Source of the DNA: Ovoidimarina sp050299695 | GTDB taxonomy: Bacteria; Pseudomonadota; Alphaproteobacteria; Rhodobacterales; Rhodobacteraceae | NCBI GenBank assembly: GCA_050299695.1 | Contig: JBNKWI010000032.1 | Coordinates: 1 to 33,053, forward strand | DNA: 33,053 nucleotides | Reading direction: 5' to 3' | Translations under genes and position numbers: made by a program | The notes under the pieces: generated by a model | Database searches by the model: none | Told to the model about the DNA's origin: nothing | Seen by the model: the letters and a program-made list of their open reading frames with translations, nothing else | In this document: positions 7,674 through 16,089 of the stretch, piece by piece | Layout: each line of letters begins with the position of its first letter | Position numbering within the stretch: the first letter of the stretch is position 1

Positions 7674-8173
7674 CAATTGGCGTTCGTCTGGAAGGTGGTG
7701 CGGACGCGGCCTTCCATCACGCCGGTGCCCGCTGCGAGGTCGATAGTCAGCTTCTGGCCGGAAATCGCCGTGGCGCCCTGGCTGAGCAGCACGTCGCCGG
7801 TCATCACCAGGGTGCCGGCGTCCGGATCGTAGACCGCCTCGCGCGATTCCGCGGCGTCGGCGCCGTTGGCGAAGGTCACGCCGCCCGTGGCCACCATGCG
7901 GCTGATCGCGGTGCGGCTGGCGCCTTCCTGCTGGGCGTAGACGATCTCGATGCGCCCGGCGCCGAGCCGCATCGGGCCCTGTGCGACGACGACATGGCCC
8001 TCGAACACCGCCTGCCCGGCCTGGTTCGCGACCGAGAGATTGTCGGAGGTCACCTCGACCGGGAGGCTGGTGTCGTGCTTGAGCCCGCCAAGCGCGATCG
8101 CCGTGCCCTGGGCCAGGGCCGCGCCGCCCGCGGCGAGAAGCGCGGCGATCAGCGATGCTTGAACGATCTTCAC
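7673..8173 (-). CDS. lptA: LPS transport periplasmic protein LptA
   Basis: LptA forms the periplasmic bridge along which LPS travels from LptC to LptD at the outer membrane. The 166-residue protein starts with a signal peptide (hydrophobic residues ~5-20, cleavage expected after ALAQ-like residues near 22), followed by the beta-jelly-roll OstA domain; LPVEVTSDNLSV, AVFEGHVVVAQGPMRLGAGRIEIVY and VMTGDVLLSQGATAISGQKLTIDL are family-like repeats. The start codon is GTG at 8173, inside a GTGA overlap with the lptC stop. Translational coupling on both sides ties it to lptC and lptB. Confidence 0.93.
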   Translation of the reverse strand: MKIVQASLIAALLAAGGAALAQGTAIALGGLKHDTSLPVEVTSDNLSVANQAGQAVFEGHVVVAQGPMRLGAGRIEIVYAQQEGASRTAISRMVATGGVTFANGADAAESREAVYDPDAGTLVMTGDVLLSQGATAISGQKLTIDLAAGTGVMEGRVRTTFQTNAN

Positions 8174-8781
8174 TCGGGACCCCCGGATGCTGGCGGCTCG
8201 TATACCAGCTTCACGCCGTTGTTGAAAAGCAAAAGGCTCTGGTTCCTGGCTGGCGCGGAATAGCGCATGCCGCCGGCGTCGAACCGCCCGAACGGGGCCG
8301 TTCCGTGCAGCGCGCCGGTTTCCGCTTCGGTCGTGTCGAGGCGGGTCGCGAAGCCGTCGGCGACGAAGCTGAAGCCGTCGGACGTGGCCAGGCGGACCTG
8401 CCCCGGGAACGCGGCGCGGTCCCGGCCGAAGTCGATCCGGGCCTCCGGCGCGGCGGCGTCGAGCCGGCGGCCGTCGCCCGAGGCGATGGTGCCGGTGATG
8501 TCACCCACTTCGAGCACGCTGGTGTCGCCGCCCACCGGCCGCACCTCGCGGGCGCGCAGGGTGATCGCGGCGCCGTCGGCGGTGACGCCGACATATTCCG
8601 GCCCCTTGAGCCCGGACGGGGGCGTGTCGGGGCCGCCTTCCGAGGTGAGGAAGGGAATCGAGCGGTAGTCGTCAGCATCGCGCGCGAAGAACACCACCGA
8701 GGAGAGGATCGCGAGCGCGACCAGCGGCAGGAGGATCTTAAGCCAGGCCACCAGTTTCGAATAGAGGTTCTCGCGCGTCAT
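8170..8781 (-). CDS. lptC: LPS export ABC transporter periplasmic protein LptC
   Basis: LptC is a bitopic inner-membrane protein that receives LPS from the LptBFG transporter and passes it to LptA. The 203-residue sequence has a short cytoplasmic N-terminus, one membrane segment (about residues 13-32, ILLPLVALAILSSVVFF) and a periplasmic domain of beta-jelly-roll type. Sequence conservation in LptC is low, so the assignment rests mainly on topology, length and its place directly before lptA with a four-base overlap. It begins 13 bases after the rnd stop. Confidence 0.9.
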   Translation of the reverse strand: MTRENLYSKLVAWLKILLPLVALAILSSVVFFARDADDYRSIPFLTSEGGPDTPPSGLKGPEYVGVTADGAAITLRAREVRPVGGDTSVLEVGDITGTIASGDGRRLDAAAPEARIDFGRDRAAFPGQVRLATSDGFSFVADGFATRLDTTEAETGALHGTAPFGRFDAGGMRYSAPARNQSLLLFNNGVKLVYEPPASGGPE

Positions 8782-8794
8782 CGCGGGTGCCGGG

Positions 8795-9406
8795 TCAGTG
8801 GGCGAAGATGTCGATTTCGGGCCAGCCCGCGAGGTCGAGTTTCGCCCGGGCGGGGAGGAAGTCGAAACAGGCCTGCGCCAGCTCGGTCCGCCCCTCGCGC
8901 GCCAGCCGGAGGTCGAGTGCCTCCTTGAGCCGGTGCAGGTAGAGGACGTCGGAGGCGGCGTAGTCGAGCTGCTCGGGCTTCAGCCTCTCGGCGCCCCAGT
9001 CGCTCATCTGCTGGTGCTTCGAGATGTCGATGCCGAGGAGCTCTTCGAGCAGGTTCTTGAGCCCGTGCCGGTCGGTATAGGTGCGAATGAGCCTGGACGC
9101 GATCTTGGTGCAGTAGACCGGGCCCGCCAGCGCGCCGAAGGCGTTGTAGATCGCGGCGATGTCGAAGCGGCCGAAATGGAAGAGCTTCAGCACGGCGGGG
9201 TCCTCCACCAGCCGGCAGAGATTGGGCGCCGCTGTCTGGCCCTTCGCGATCTGCACAATATGCGCGTCGCCGTCGCCGCCCGAAAGCTGCACCACGCAGA
9301 GCCGGTCGCGATGCGGGTTCAGCCCCATGGTCTCGCAGTCGATGGCCACCGAGGCGCCGAGGTCGAGATCGTCGGGCAGGTCGCCCGCGTGGAAATGGTT
9401 GGTCAC
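8795..9406 (-). CDS. rnd: Ribonuclease D-type 3'-5' exoribonuclease, short form
   Basis: A DEDDy-family 3'-5' exonuclease, likely acting on tRNA precursors or other structured RNA. The expected residues are all visible: Asp23 and Glu25 in IDCETMGL, Asp82 in HFGRFD, and Tyr149 plus Asp153 in DYAASDVLYL. At 203 residues it lacks the two HRDC domains of E. coli RNase D (375 residues), as is common for the short alphaproteobacterial form. I set the start at a GTG at 9406 because GGAGG lies 8 bases upstream. A TTG 15 bases further up overlaps that binding site, so it is unlikely. It is the first gene of the operon running into lptC. Confidence 0.9.
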   Translation of the reverse strand: MTNHFHAGDLPDDLDLGASVAIDCETMGLNPHRDRLCVVQLSGGDGDAHIVQIAKGQTAAPNLCRLVEDPAVLKLFHFGRFDIAAIYNAFGALAGPVYCTKIASRLIRTYTDRHGLKNLLEELLGIDISKHQQMSDWGAERLKPEQLDYAASDVLYLHRLKEALDLRLAREGRTELAQACFDFLPARAKLDLAGWPEIDIFAH

Positions 9407-9569
9407 CGGCGCCGCCTCCAAAGCCGTCTGTCGCCCGGGCTATAGCCCGACTGCGCGCGCTCTTCAAATCCTGCCGGAGCCTGCGGATTGTTGCCGCGAA
9501 CCCCCAGAGTTTACCGCTTCCGCCCGGCGCACGTTCCGCGTGCGGCGGATTCGTGCAAGGCTCGGCCGA

Positions 9570-9584
9570 TTAACATTTTGTTAA
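9570..9584 (+). promoter_or_regulatory. Candidate CtrA-binding site (TTAA-N7-TTAA)
   Basis: TTAACATTTTGTTAA is a perfect inverted repeat and fits the full CtrA consensus of two TTAA half-sites spaced by seven bases. CtrA is the response regulator controlling cell cycle, motility or gene-transfer agents in Alphaproteobacteria. The site lies in the divergent region between rnd and the GT87-like gene, 10 bases before the latter's TTG start and touching its AAGG ribosome binding site. That is close for activation of this gene, so repression, or an upstream promoter acting on rnd, is also possible. Confidence 0.5.
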
Positions 9585-9593
9585 GGCAGATCT

Positions 9594-10835
9594 TTGGCGA
9601 ATATCGCGCGAAACCTTTCCGATGCCGCACCCGACCATGAGGCCGGCCTCCTCGACCGGGCGGCGGGGTACCTGACCCGATCGAGGCTGTTCTACGTGGC
9701 GCTGATGCTGGTGCCGGCCACGGTGGCGATCGAGGTGGCGGGGATCTGGTCGGATCCGGCGAAGCTCTGGCGGTTCCCGCTCGGCCACGATTTCGTGGCG
9801 TTCTGGGCCGCCGCGCAGCTTTTCGCGCGGGGCGGGCTGGATGCGCTCTACGATCTCGGCGCTTTCGGCGCCTTGCAGGAAAGCGTGTCGGTCCGGCCGG
9901 GCCTCCTCCTCTGGCACTACCCGCCGCATTACCTCGCGCTGATCCTGCCGCTGGCGGGCCTCTCGTTCCGCATGGGCTATCTGATCTTCACCGCGGTGAA
10001 CCTCGCCGCGCTCGGCTCGGTCGGCTGGCGGATTCTGCCGTTCCGGACGCCGGTGGGCTGGGCCGCGCTGCTCGGTGCGCCGGTGATGGCGGCGGCGGTG
10101 GTGCAGGGCCAGAACGGGGCGTTCTTCGCCGCCTGCCTGATCGGCGGGATCGCGGCCGGGGAGCGGGGGCGGCCCTGGCTCTCGGCGCTTCTCTTCGCGC
10201 TGGTGCTCGCGAAGCCGCATTACGGCGTGCTCCTGCCGCTCGTCATGATCGCCCGGCGCGACTGGGCCGCCATGGCCCGCACCGCGCTCTGCTGCCTGGG
10301 GTTCACGGCGGTGGTGACACTGCTGTTCGGGCTTCGCGCCTGGAATTTCTTCCTGCACAACGTGCCGATGCTGGGCTACACGCTGACCGAGCCGGAGCTT
10401 CTCGCGCAGATGCCCACCGCCTGGGCCGCGCTGCGGCTGGCGGGGATGCCGGGCGCGCCGGCCTCGATCCTGCATCTCGCCGTTGCGCTGGCGGCGGCCC
10501 GTGTCGTCTGGGCGCTCTGGCGGCGCCCCGGGGTCGATCCCGACCTGGCGCTGGCGGCGCTGCTGTTCGGGACGCTGATGATCTCGCCCTACGCGTTCCG
10601 CTACGACATGGTCCTGACCCTGGGCGGCACGCTGCTCCTGATCCGGCACGCGAACGCGCGGGGGCTGACACCGACCGACAAGATCGTGATGGCGGCGATG
10701 TGGGTGCTGCCGGGCCTGTTCCCGCCCTTGGCGCTGGCCACGGGGTTGCAGGTCGGGCCCCTGGTCTCGCTCGTGGGGCTGGCGCTGTGCCTCGACAAGG
10801 CCCGGCACAGGGGCGCGGGGCTCGCGCTCAGGTAA
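9594..10835 (+). CDS. Polytopic membrane protein, DUF2029 / glycosyltransferase family 87-like
   Basis: A 412-residue integral membrane protein with about nine to ten hydrophobic segments. It resembles the GT87 (DUF2029) family, GT-C fold transferases that use polyprenyl-phosphate sugars such as polyprenyl-phosphomannose on the periplasmic side. Supporting features are the conserved acidic residue in the first loop (HDFVAFWAAAQL), the LLLWHYPPHYLAL segment typical of this group, and the total length. The start is a TTG at 9594 with AAGG seven bases upstream; later in-frame ATGs would remove the first membrane segment. A CtrA-type site lies just upstream. Its 3' end overlaps the end of the convergent zinc-finger gene by 8 bases. 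The substrate is unknown. Confidence 0.8.
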   Translation: MANIARNLSDAAPDHEAGLLDRAAGYLTRSRLFYVALMLVPATVAIEVAGIWSDPAKLWRFPLGHDFVAFWAAAQLFARGGLDALYDLGAFGALQESVSVRPGLLLWHYPPHYLALILPLAGLSFRMGYLIFTAVNLAALGSVGWRILPFRTPVGWAALLGAPVMAAAVVQGQNGAFFAACLIGGIAAGERGRPWLSALLFALVLAKPHYGVLLPLVMIARRDWAAMARTALCCLGFTAVVTLLFGLRAWNFFLHNVPMLGYTLTEPELLAQMPTAWAALRLAGMPGAPASILHLAVALAAARVVWALWRRPGVDPDLALAALLFGTLMISPYAFRYDMVLTLGGTLLLIRHANARGLTPTDKIVMAAMWVLPGLFPPLALATGLQVGPLVSLVGLALCLDKARHRGAGLALR

Positions 10836-11277
10836 AGCCTTCGCCGCCGCAGCTCAGGCACTTGGCGAGCTTGATGCCGAGGCAGCCCGAGCAGCCGCCG
10901 AAGCGCGGCGCGCCGCTTGCCTCGAGCCCTCGCAGCACCTGACCGGTGCCGTTGCAGATCTGGCAGGGCGCCCGCCCGGTGCCGTGGCAGCGGATGCATT
11001 GGCGCTTGAAGGTCGGAATCAGGACCCGGGCCGGCGTCTTCTTCTTGATGGGCGGTTTGGGTTTCGCCTCGATCTCGGCCTTGCGTTCCCGGAGCGGCTG
11101 CCGCCGCTTGCGCCGGAGCCGCGGCGGAAGGTACTCTTCTTCCTGAATGGGCGCGATACGCCAATCGTCTCCCACGCCGGTCACCCCGAATCTGGGTCCG
11201 TCAATTCGGACATCGCGAGGAGACAATGCCACTCGCGGGGCATTTTTTGGGTGAGAGCTTTGCGGGAACGTTGCCAT
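10828..11277 (-). CDS. Small stand-alone DnaJ-type zinc-finger protein
   Basis: The C-terminal half carries four CxxCxGxG-like motifs in the order CIRCHGTG, CQICNGTG, CSGCLGIK (degenerate) and CLSCGGEG, the arrangement of the DnaJ cysteine-rich domain that binds two zinc ions and unfolded polypeptides. There is no J domain, so it cannot recruit DnaK in the usual way. The middle of the protein is very basic (PPRLRRKRRQPLRERK and PKPPIKKKTPAR). The start is uncertain: I use an ATG at 11277, but no good ribosome binding site is seen, and in-frame alternatives lie at 11319 and inside the gene. It might be a small chaperone or RNA/protein-binding factor. Only the domain assignment is firm. Confidence 0.65.
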   Translation of the reverse strand: MATFPQSSHPKNAPRVALSPRDVRIDGPRFGVTGVGDDWRIAPIQEEEYLPPRLRRKRRQPLRERKAEIEAKPKPPIKKKTPARVLIPTFKRQCIRCHGTGRAPCQICNGTGQVLRGLEASGAPRFGGCSGCLGIKLAKCLSCGGEGFT

Positions 11278-11482
11278 TCGATGGCAGAAATCTGGCATCG
11301 TGTGCCGATCTGGAAACAATCTGCCATTGGGCCCCGGCCGACCGCAGGGTTTCGCAACAATTCATGAGGTCGGTTCGTGGCGAGAAAGCACTGGATATCC
11401 CTTGTCCGGCGCGAGAAAAGCACCTGAAGAGGGGAAGACGCGCAGCGGGCGCCGCCTGCGCAGACCGGTCGGGAGAGCCGCC

Positions 11483-12742
11483 ATGAAAGTCGTCGTGATG
11501 GGAGCCGGGGTGATCGGCGTGACCACGGCCTATTACCTTGCCAAGGGCGGGGCCGAGGTCACGGTGCTGGACCGGCAGGCAGGGCCGGGGCTGGAGACCA
11601 GCTACGCCAATGCGGGCGAGCTCAGCTACGGCATGACCTCGCCCTGGGCCGCGCCCGGCATTCCGATGAAGGCGGTCAAATGGCTGTTCATGAAGCGGCG
11701 GCCCCTGTTCATCTGGCCGCTGATCAGCCCGACCATGTGGGTCTGGGGCGCGCAGATGCTGCGGAACTGCAACGAGGCCAGCTACCGGGTCAACAAGAGC
11801 CGGATGGTGCGGATCTCCAACTATTCGCGCGACGTGATGCCCGACCTGATCGCGGAGACCGGGATCGAATACGACGGCCGCGCGCAGGGCACGCTGCAGC
11901 TCTTTCGGACCGAGAAACAGCTCAAGGGCTCGAGGGCCGACCAGGAGATCCTCGCGGAATACGAGTCGCCCTACGAGGTGCTGGACCAGGACGGCTGCAT
12001 CGCCGTCGAGCCGGCCCTGGCCGGGGTGCGCGAGAAGTTCGTCGGCGGGCTGCGCCTAACCGCGGACCGGACCGGCGATTGCCGGATGTTCACCATCGCG
12101 CTCGCCGAGAAATGCGCCGAGATGGGCGTCGAATTCCAGTACGGCCAGTCGATCCGCGCGATCACGGTCGAGAACGGCCGGGTTCTGGGGGTCGAGACCG
12201 AGATCGCAGGACGGATCGCCGGCGACGCCTATGTCTGCGCGCTCGGAAGCTACGGGCCGAAGGTTCTCAACCCGATCGGCGTGCGTCTGCCGGTCTATCC
12301 AGTGAAGGGCTATTCGGTGACCCTTCCGGTGACGGAGGACGCCGCGGCGCCGCAATCGACCATCATGGACGAGACGCACAAGGTGGCGATCACCCGGCTG
12401 GGCGACCGGATCCGCGTCGCGGGAACCGCCGAGATCGCGGGCTACTCGAACCGTCTGGGTCCGCACGCGACCGACACCGTGCGGCACGTGATCGGTGATC
12501 TCTTCCCGAAAGGCGGCGACATTTCCAAGGCCGAGGGCTGGACCGGGCTGCGCCCGATGACGCCGGACGGGACACCCGTGCTTGGCCGGTCGCGCTACGG
12601 CAACCTCTTTCTCAATACCGGCCATGGCACGCTGGGCTGGACCATGGCCTGCGGATCGGGCCGGGCGGTTGCGGACCTCGTTCTGGGCCGGGAGCCGGAG
12701 ATTTCCTTCGACGGCCTGACGGCCGAGCGGTACGGGCGCTGA
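11483..12742 (+). CDS. dadA: D-amino acid dehydrogenase small subunit
   Basis: A membrane-associated FAD enzyme that oxidises D-amino acids (notably D-alanine) to 2-oxo acids and passes electrons to the respiratory chain. The N-terminus has the dinucleotide-binding GxGxxG (MGAGVIG, Gly7-Gly9-Gly12), followed by the DadA-typical TSYANAGELSYGMTSPWAAPG. The C-terminal part contains GLRPMTPDGTPVLG and NTGHGTLGWTMACGSGRAVADL, a family signature. The start at 11483 gives 419 residues, normal for DadA, and has GGGAG close upstream; the frame continues further up without family-like sequence. No alanine racemase gene is adjacent. It is followed by 196 bases and the RTX/Hint gene. Confidence 0.94.
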   Translation: MKVVVMGAGVIGVTTAYYLAKGGAEVTVLDRQAGPGLETSYANAGELSYGMTSPWAAPGIPMKAVKWLFMKRRPLFIWPLISPTMWVWGAQMLRNCNEASYRVNKSRMVRISNYSRDVMPDLIAETGIEYDGRAQGTLQLFRTEKQLKGSRADQEILAEYESPYEVLDQDGCIAVEPALAGVREKFVGGLRLTADRTGDCRMFTIALAEKCAEMGVEFQYGQSIRAITVENGRVLGVETEIAGRIAGDAYVCALGSYGPKVLNPIGVRLPVYPVKGYSVTLPVTEDAAAPQSTIMDETHKVAITRLGDRIRVAGTAEIAGYSNRLGPHATDTVRHVIGDLFPKGGDISKAEGWTGLRPMTPDGTPVLGRSRYGNLFLNTGHGTLGWTMACGSGRAVADLVLGREPEISFDGLTAERYGR

Positions 12743-12759
12743 TCCCGATACGGGCCTGC

Positions 12760-12774
12760 TTAACCCGGATTTAG
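12760..12774 (+). promoter_or_regulatory. Possible CtrA half-site pair upstream of the RTX/Hint gene
   Basis: TTAACCCGGATTTAG fits TTAA-N7-TTAA except for the last base (TTAG). It lies 17 bases after dadA and about 165 bases before the RTX/Hint start. It is weaker than the site at 9570-9584, and a chance match is possible. The rest of 12743-12938 shows no clear promoter. Confidence 0.25.
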
Positions 12775-12938
12775 GCCCTCGATGATATGGGTCCCAAACG
12801 GCCGGGCAGGCAGCGCGCGCGAGGTACCGTGTCATCGACGGCAGGCACATATGAGCATGGCCCCGAGGCTTGCCGCGCGATAGCGGCGGATCGCTTGCGG
12901 GCTGATGCGCGTTTCGCGCGGTCGATGGTGCGCATCTG

Positions 12939-15899
12939 ATGGCCACGACCTTCGACGTCCTCTATCTCGGCACGGCCGCGAGCATAGATGCGACCGAGGG
13001 CGACACGATCTCGGACAATGCCGGGTTCCTTGTCGGCAGCACCTTCGGCAGTTCCGGGGATCCCCTCTACGGCAACGTCCAGACCCTGTCGCCGGGGGGG
13101 ACGGCCGGCGGAACGGCCGGTGTCTACGACACCGACAACCTGAGTTCGAACGACACGTTCAAGATCGACGGGGGCAGCGACCAGACCTTCGACGGCGTCG
13201 CCGTCTACAACGCGACCATCACCTATGCCGACGGGACGACGGCCACGATCACGGCCGTCATCGCCCAGGACACGAGCGGAAATCTCTACCTGGTTCCGGA
13301 GACGTCCTACAACACCGACCAAGTGGCGCTCGAAGCGAAGCCGATCGAGTCGCTGACGTTCGACAGTCTCAGTTCCAACACGGGCAACCTGAGTGCCGAC
13401 CGCTATGCGGGGAGCTTCGCCACCGTCGTGGACGGCTCGTCCGGCGACGACAGCATGGGCGTCGGCTACACCGATGCCGAGGGCGACCAGATCACTTCGG
13501 GCGACGACTGGATCGACGCAGGCGCCGGCAGCGACACGGTCGATGCGGGCAGCGGCAACGACAGCGTCTACGGCGGCGACGGCAATGACGTAATCGCCGG
13601 CGGCAGCGGCGACGATTCGATCGCCGGGGGCGCCGGCGAGGACCGGTTCACCTTCGCCGACGGTTGGGGGCAGGACACCGTCTTCGGCGACGAATGGGAC
13701 GGCACCGCGACCGGCGCGAACAACGACACGCTCGACTTCTCCGATGTCACGACGCCGCTCGACGTGACCTTCACCGGCTCGGAGGACGGCATCGCCACCT
13801 CGGGCACCAACACGGTGACCTTCGACAACATGGAGGCGATCGTTGGCGGCTCCGGCGACGACACGATCGACGCCTCCGCCGACAGTTCCGGGCTGATGCT
13901 CGACGGCGGCGCTGGCGCGGATTCGATCTCCGGCGGCGGGGGTGCGGACACGATCACCGGCGGCGCCGGCGACGACACGATCTCCGGCGACGGCGGGCCC
14001 TATATCGCCGATCAGATCGTCAATGGCGGCTTCGCGTCCGACACCTCGGGCTGGACCCTCACCGGCAGCGCCGTCTACTCCGGCAGCAACGTCTATCTCG
14101 GTGTGGACGGCGGCACGGGAACGCTCACCTACGACACGACCCTGACCGGCCTCGATTCCGGCGACAGCGTCAACGGCACGGGCCAGGTCCAGTTCGACTT
14201 CCACTGGGGCAACGGCAGCCCCGACGTGTCGGGGACGACCTATGTCCACGTCCAGATCGACGGCGTCACCTATGCGACGATCCAGACCGGCGGGCTGGAC
14301 GGATCGACTGCATCGGTCACCTATCTGAACGGCGCGTCCGGCTCGGTTTCCTCGGTCCCCGTCACTTCCTGGGCCAGCCTGACACTGGATCTGCCGGCCG
14401 GCATCGCATCGACCGGAACGCTCAGCTACACCTTCGACGCGGCGACGGAAACCGCGCGCGACGACGTCTGGATCGACAATGTCGAGGTGCTGACGCTCCA
14501 GGCGGCGACGGGGTCGGGCGACGACTGGATCGACGGCGGCACCGGGGCCGACCTGATCAGCGGAGAGGGCGGCGACGACACCATCGCCTTCAGCGACGGG
14601 TTCGGCAACGACACGGTGATCGGCGGCGAGACCGGCGAGACGTCGGGAGACGTGCTGGATTTCTCGGCGGTGACTGGACCGGTCACGGTGACCTATACCG
14701 GCGACGAAGCGGGAACGGTCACCGATGGCACCGACACGATCACCTTCTCGGAGATCGAGCGGCTGACCCTGTCGGACAACGCCGATGTCGTCGATGCCTC
14801 GGCTGACAGCGTCGGCATCGACGTGGAGGCCGGCGCCGGCAACGACACCATTACCGGCGGCAGCGGCGACGACACCATCGACGGCGGCACCGGCCAGGAC
14901 TCCATCGAGGGCGGCGCCGGCGACGACCTGCTGACCGGCGGCGACGGGAACGACACCTTCGTGTACGGCGGCGGCAACGACACGATCACCGACTTCAACG
15001 CCGGCAATACCGGAACGCTGATCGACGGCGACAGCACCAACAACGACTTCATCGACCTGTCCGCCTATTACGACGACATCTGGGAGCTCTACGCCGACCA
15101 GGCCGACGACGGGGTGCTGAACCAGTCGAACGATGGCGTGGGCGGGGTCGACTATTCCGACAATTCCAGCTTCGGCGGCGGCGGCATCACCTTCACCGGC
15201 GCGTCGGCGGATCCGAGCTTCTTCACGGTGGAGAACACGGGTGTCGTCTGCTTCACCGCGGGCGCGAGGATCCTGACGCCTCGGGGCGAGGTGCCGGTCG
15301 AGACGCTCTCGGTCGGCGACCTTGTCGAGACCGCCGATCACGGGCCGCAGCCGATCCTCTGGGTCGGCGGCTGCCATCTCGGGCCGAAGGAACTCGAGGC
15401 CCATCCGCATCTGCGCCCGGTCCTGATCGAGGCCGGGGCGCTCGGCAACCGCAGGCCGCTTCTCGTCTCGCCGCAGCACTGCATGGTCGTCACCGGGGCG
15501 GACGGGAAGGAGAGTTTCGCGCGGGCCTGCCACCTTGCGCAGACCACGCTCGCCCGCGTCGCCCGCGGCCGCCGGGAGGTCTCCTACATCCATCTCTTCT
15601 GCGCGCGCCACGAGGTCCTTTTTGTCGACGGCGCGGCTTCCGAAAGCCTCTATCCGGGCCCGCAGGCGCTGGCGATGATGCCCGAACCGTCGCGCGAGGC
15701 CCTGCTTGACGTTGCCCCGGCCCTCCGCGACCGGCCGGCCGAGGCCGCCATCGGCCCGCGCGCGCGCCCGGTCCTTCAGAAGAGTCAGGTGCGCGACATC
15801 CTGGGGGCGGGACGGACAGCGCAGGGTTCGCCGCCGGCGGTCCGGTGCCGGACCGGTCAACCGCCCGGGCCGCGCCCCGTGCCCCGCGCTTCCGCGTAG
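12939..15899 (+). CDS. RTX calcium-binding repeat protein with C-terminal Hint domain
   Basis: A 986-residue acidic protein with no N-terminal signal peptide, as expected for type I secretion. Residues ~1-170 form an N-terminal domain often seen in such proteins of this group. Glycine/aspartate nonapeptide repeats (GGxGxDxx) lie at about 194-238, 304-353, 526-580 and 631-687. Between them, residues ~357-523 look like a beta-sandwich/DUF642-like domain (VNGGFASDTSGWT to WIDNVEVLT). A Hint_2 domain starts at Cys771 (VCFTAGARILTPRGEVPVETLSVGD) and runs to about 905, with SPQH at 844-847. The end is a Pro/Arg-rich tail. The ATG has no clear ribosome binding site. No type I secretion genes are nearby. 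Function is unknown: adhesion, matrix or a self-processing surface protein are possible. Confidence 0.85.
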   Translation: MATTFDVLYLGTAASIDATEGDTISDNAGFLVGSTFGSSGDPLYGNVQTLSPGGTAGGTAGVYDTDNLSSNDTFKIDGGSDQTFDGVAVYNATITYADGTTATITAVIAQDTSGNLYLVPETSYNTDQVALEAKPIESLTFDSLSSNTGNLSADRYAGSFATVVDGSSGDDSMGVGYTDAEGDQITSGDDWIDAGAGSDTVDAGSGNDSVYGGDGNDVIAGGSGDDSIAGGAGEDRFTFADGWGQDTVFGDEWDGTATGANNDTLDFSDVTTPLDVTFTGSEDGIATSGTNTVTFDNMEAIVGGSGDDTIDASADSSGLMLDGGAGADSISGGGGADTITGGAGDDTISGDGGPYIADQIVNGGFASDTSGWTLTGSAVYSGSNVYLGVDGGTGTLTYDTTLTGLDSGDSVNGTGQVQFDFHWGNGSPDVSGTTYVHVQIDGVTYATIQTGGLDGSTASVTYLNGASGSVSSVPVTSWASLTLDLPAGIASTGTLSYTFDAATETARDDVWIDNVEVLTLQAATGSGDDWIDGGTGADLISGEGGDDTIAFSDGFGNDTVIGGETGETSGDVLDFSAVTGPVTVTYTGDEAGTVTDGTDTITFSEIERLTLSDNADVVDASADSVGIDVEAGAGNDTITGGSGDDTIDGGTGQDSIEGGAGDDLLTGGDGNDTFVYGGGNDTITDFNAGNTGTLIDGDSTNNDFIDLSAYYDDIWELYADQADDGVLNQSNDGVGGVDYSDNSSFGGGGITFTGASADPSFFTVENTGVVCFTAGARILTPRGEVPVETLSVGDLVETADHGPQPILWVGGCHLGPKELEAHPHLRPVLIEAGALGNRRPLLVSPQHCMVVTGADGKESFARACHLAQTTLARVARGRREVSYIHLFCARHEVLFVDGAASESLYPGPQALAMMPEPSREALLDVAPALRDRPAEAAIGPRARPVLQKSQVRDILGAGRTAQGSPPAVRCRTGQPPGPRPVPRASA

Positions 15900-16089
15900 A
15901 GCCCGACGTTTCCGTTGGGGCGCCGCGATCGCGCATCCGCGCGCCCTGTGCCGGCCCCCGCCCGAGTGGCGCCGCCGGCCCTATTGCCACGACCGACCGG
16001 CTCCGCCGGGGACGTCGCCCGGAACAGGGCCCGGCACGGGCCACCGGGCGAGCACCCGCCTGGCTTGCGATTCGGAAGGGGAACGGACG

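Noticed and set aside
11300..11482. 61-residue N-terminal extension of dadA
   Set aside because: The FAD-binding strand must begin within a few residues of the start in DadA; the ATG at 11483 also has a GGGAG site.
13500..15000. Tandem glycine/aspartate-coding repeats as a possible CRISPR or DNA satellite
   Set aside because: The repeats are degenerate at the DNA level and in codon register; they are explained by RTX nonapeptides.
12771..15860. A 1029-codon open frame on the minus strand opposite the RTX/Hint gene
   Set aside because: It is a by-product of the repetitive GC-rich codons of the RTX gene; the predicted protein is a compositionally biased mix without domains, while the plus strand has clear repeats and a Hint domain.
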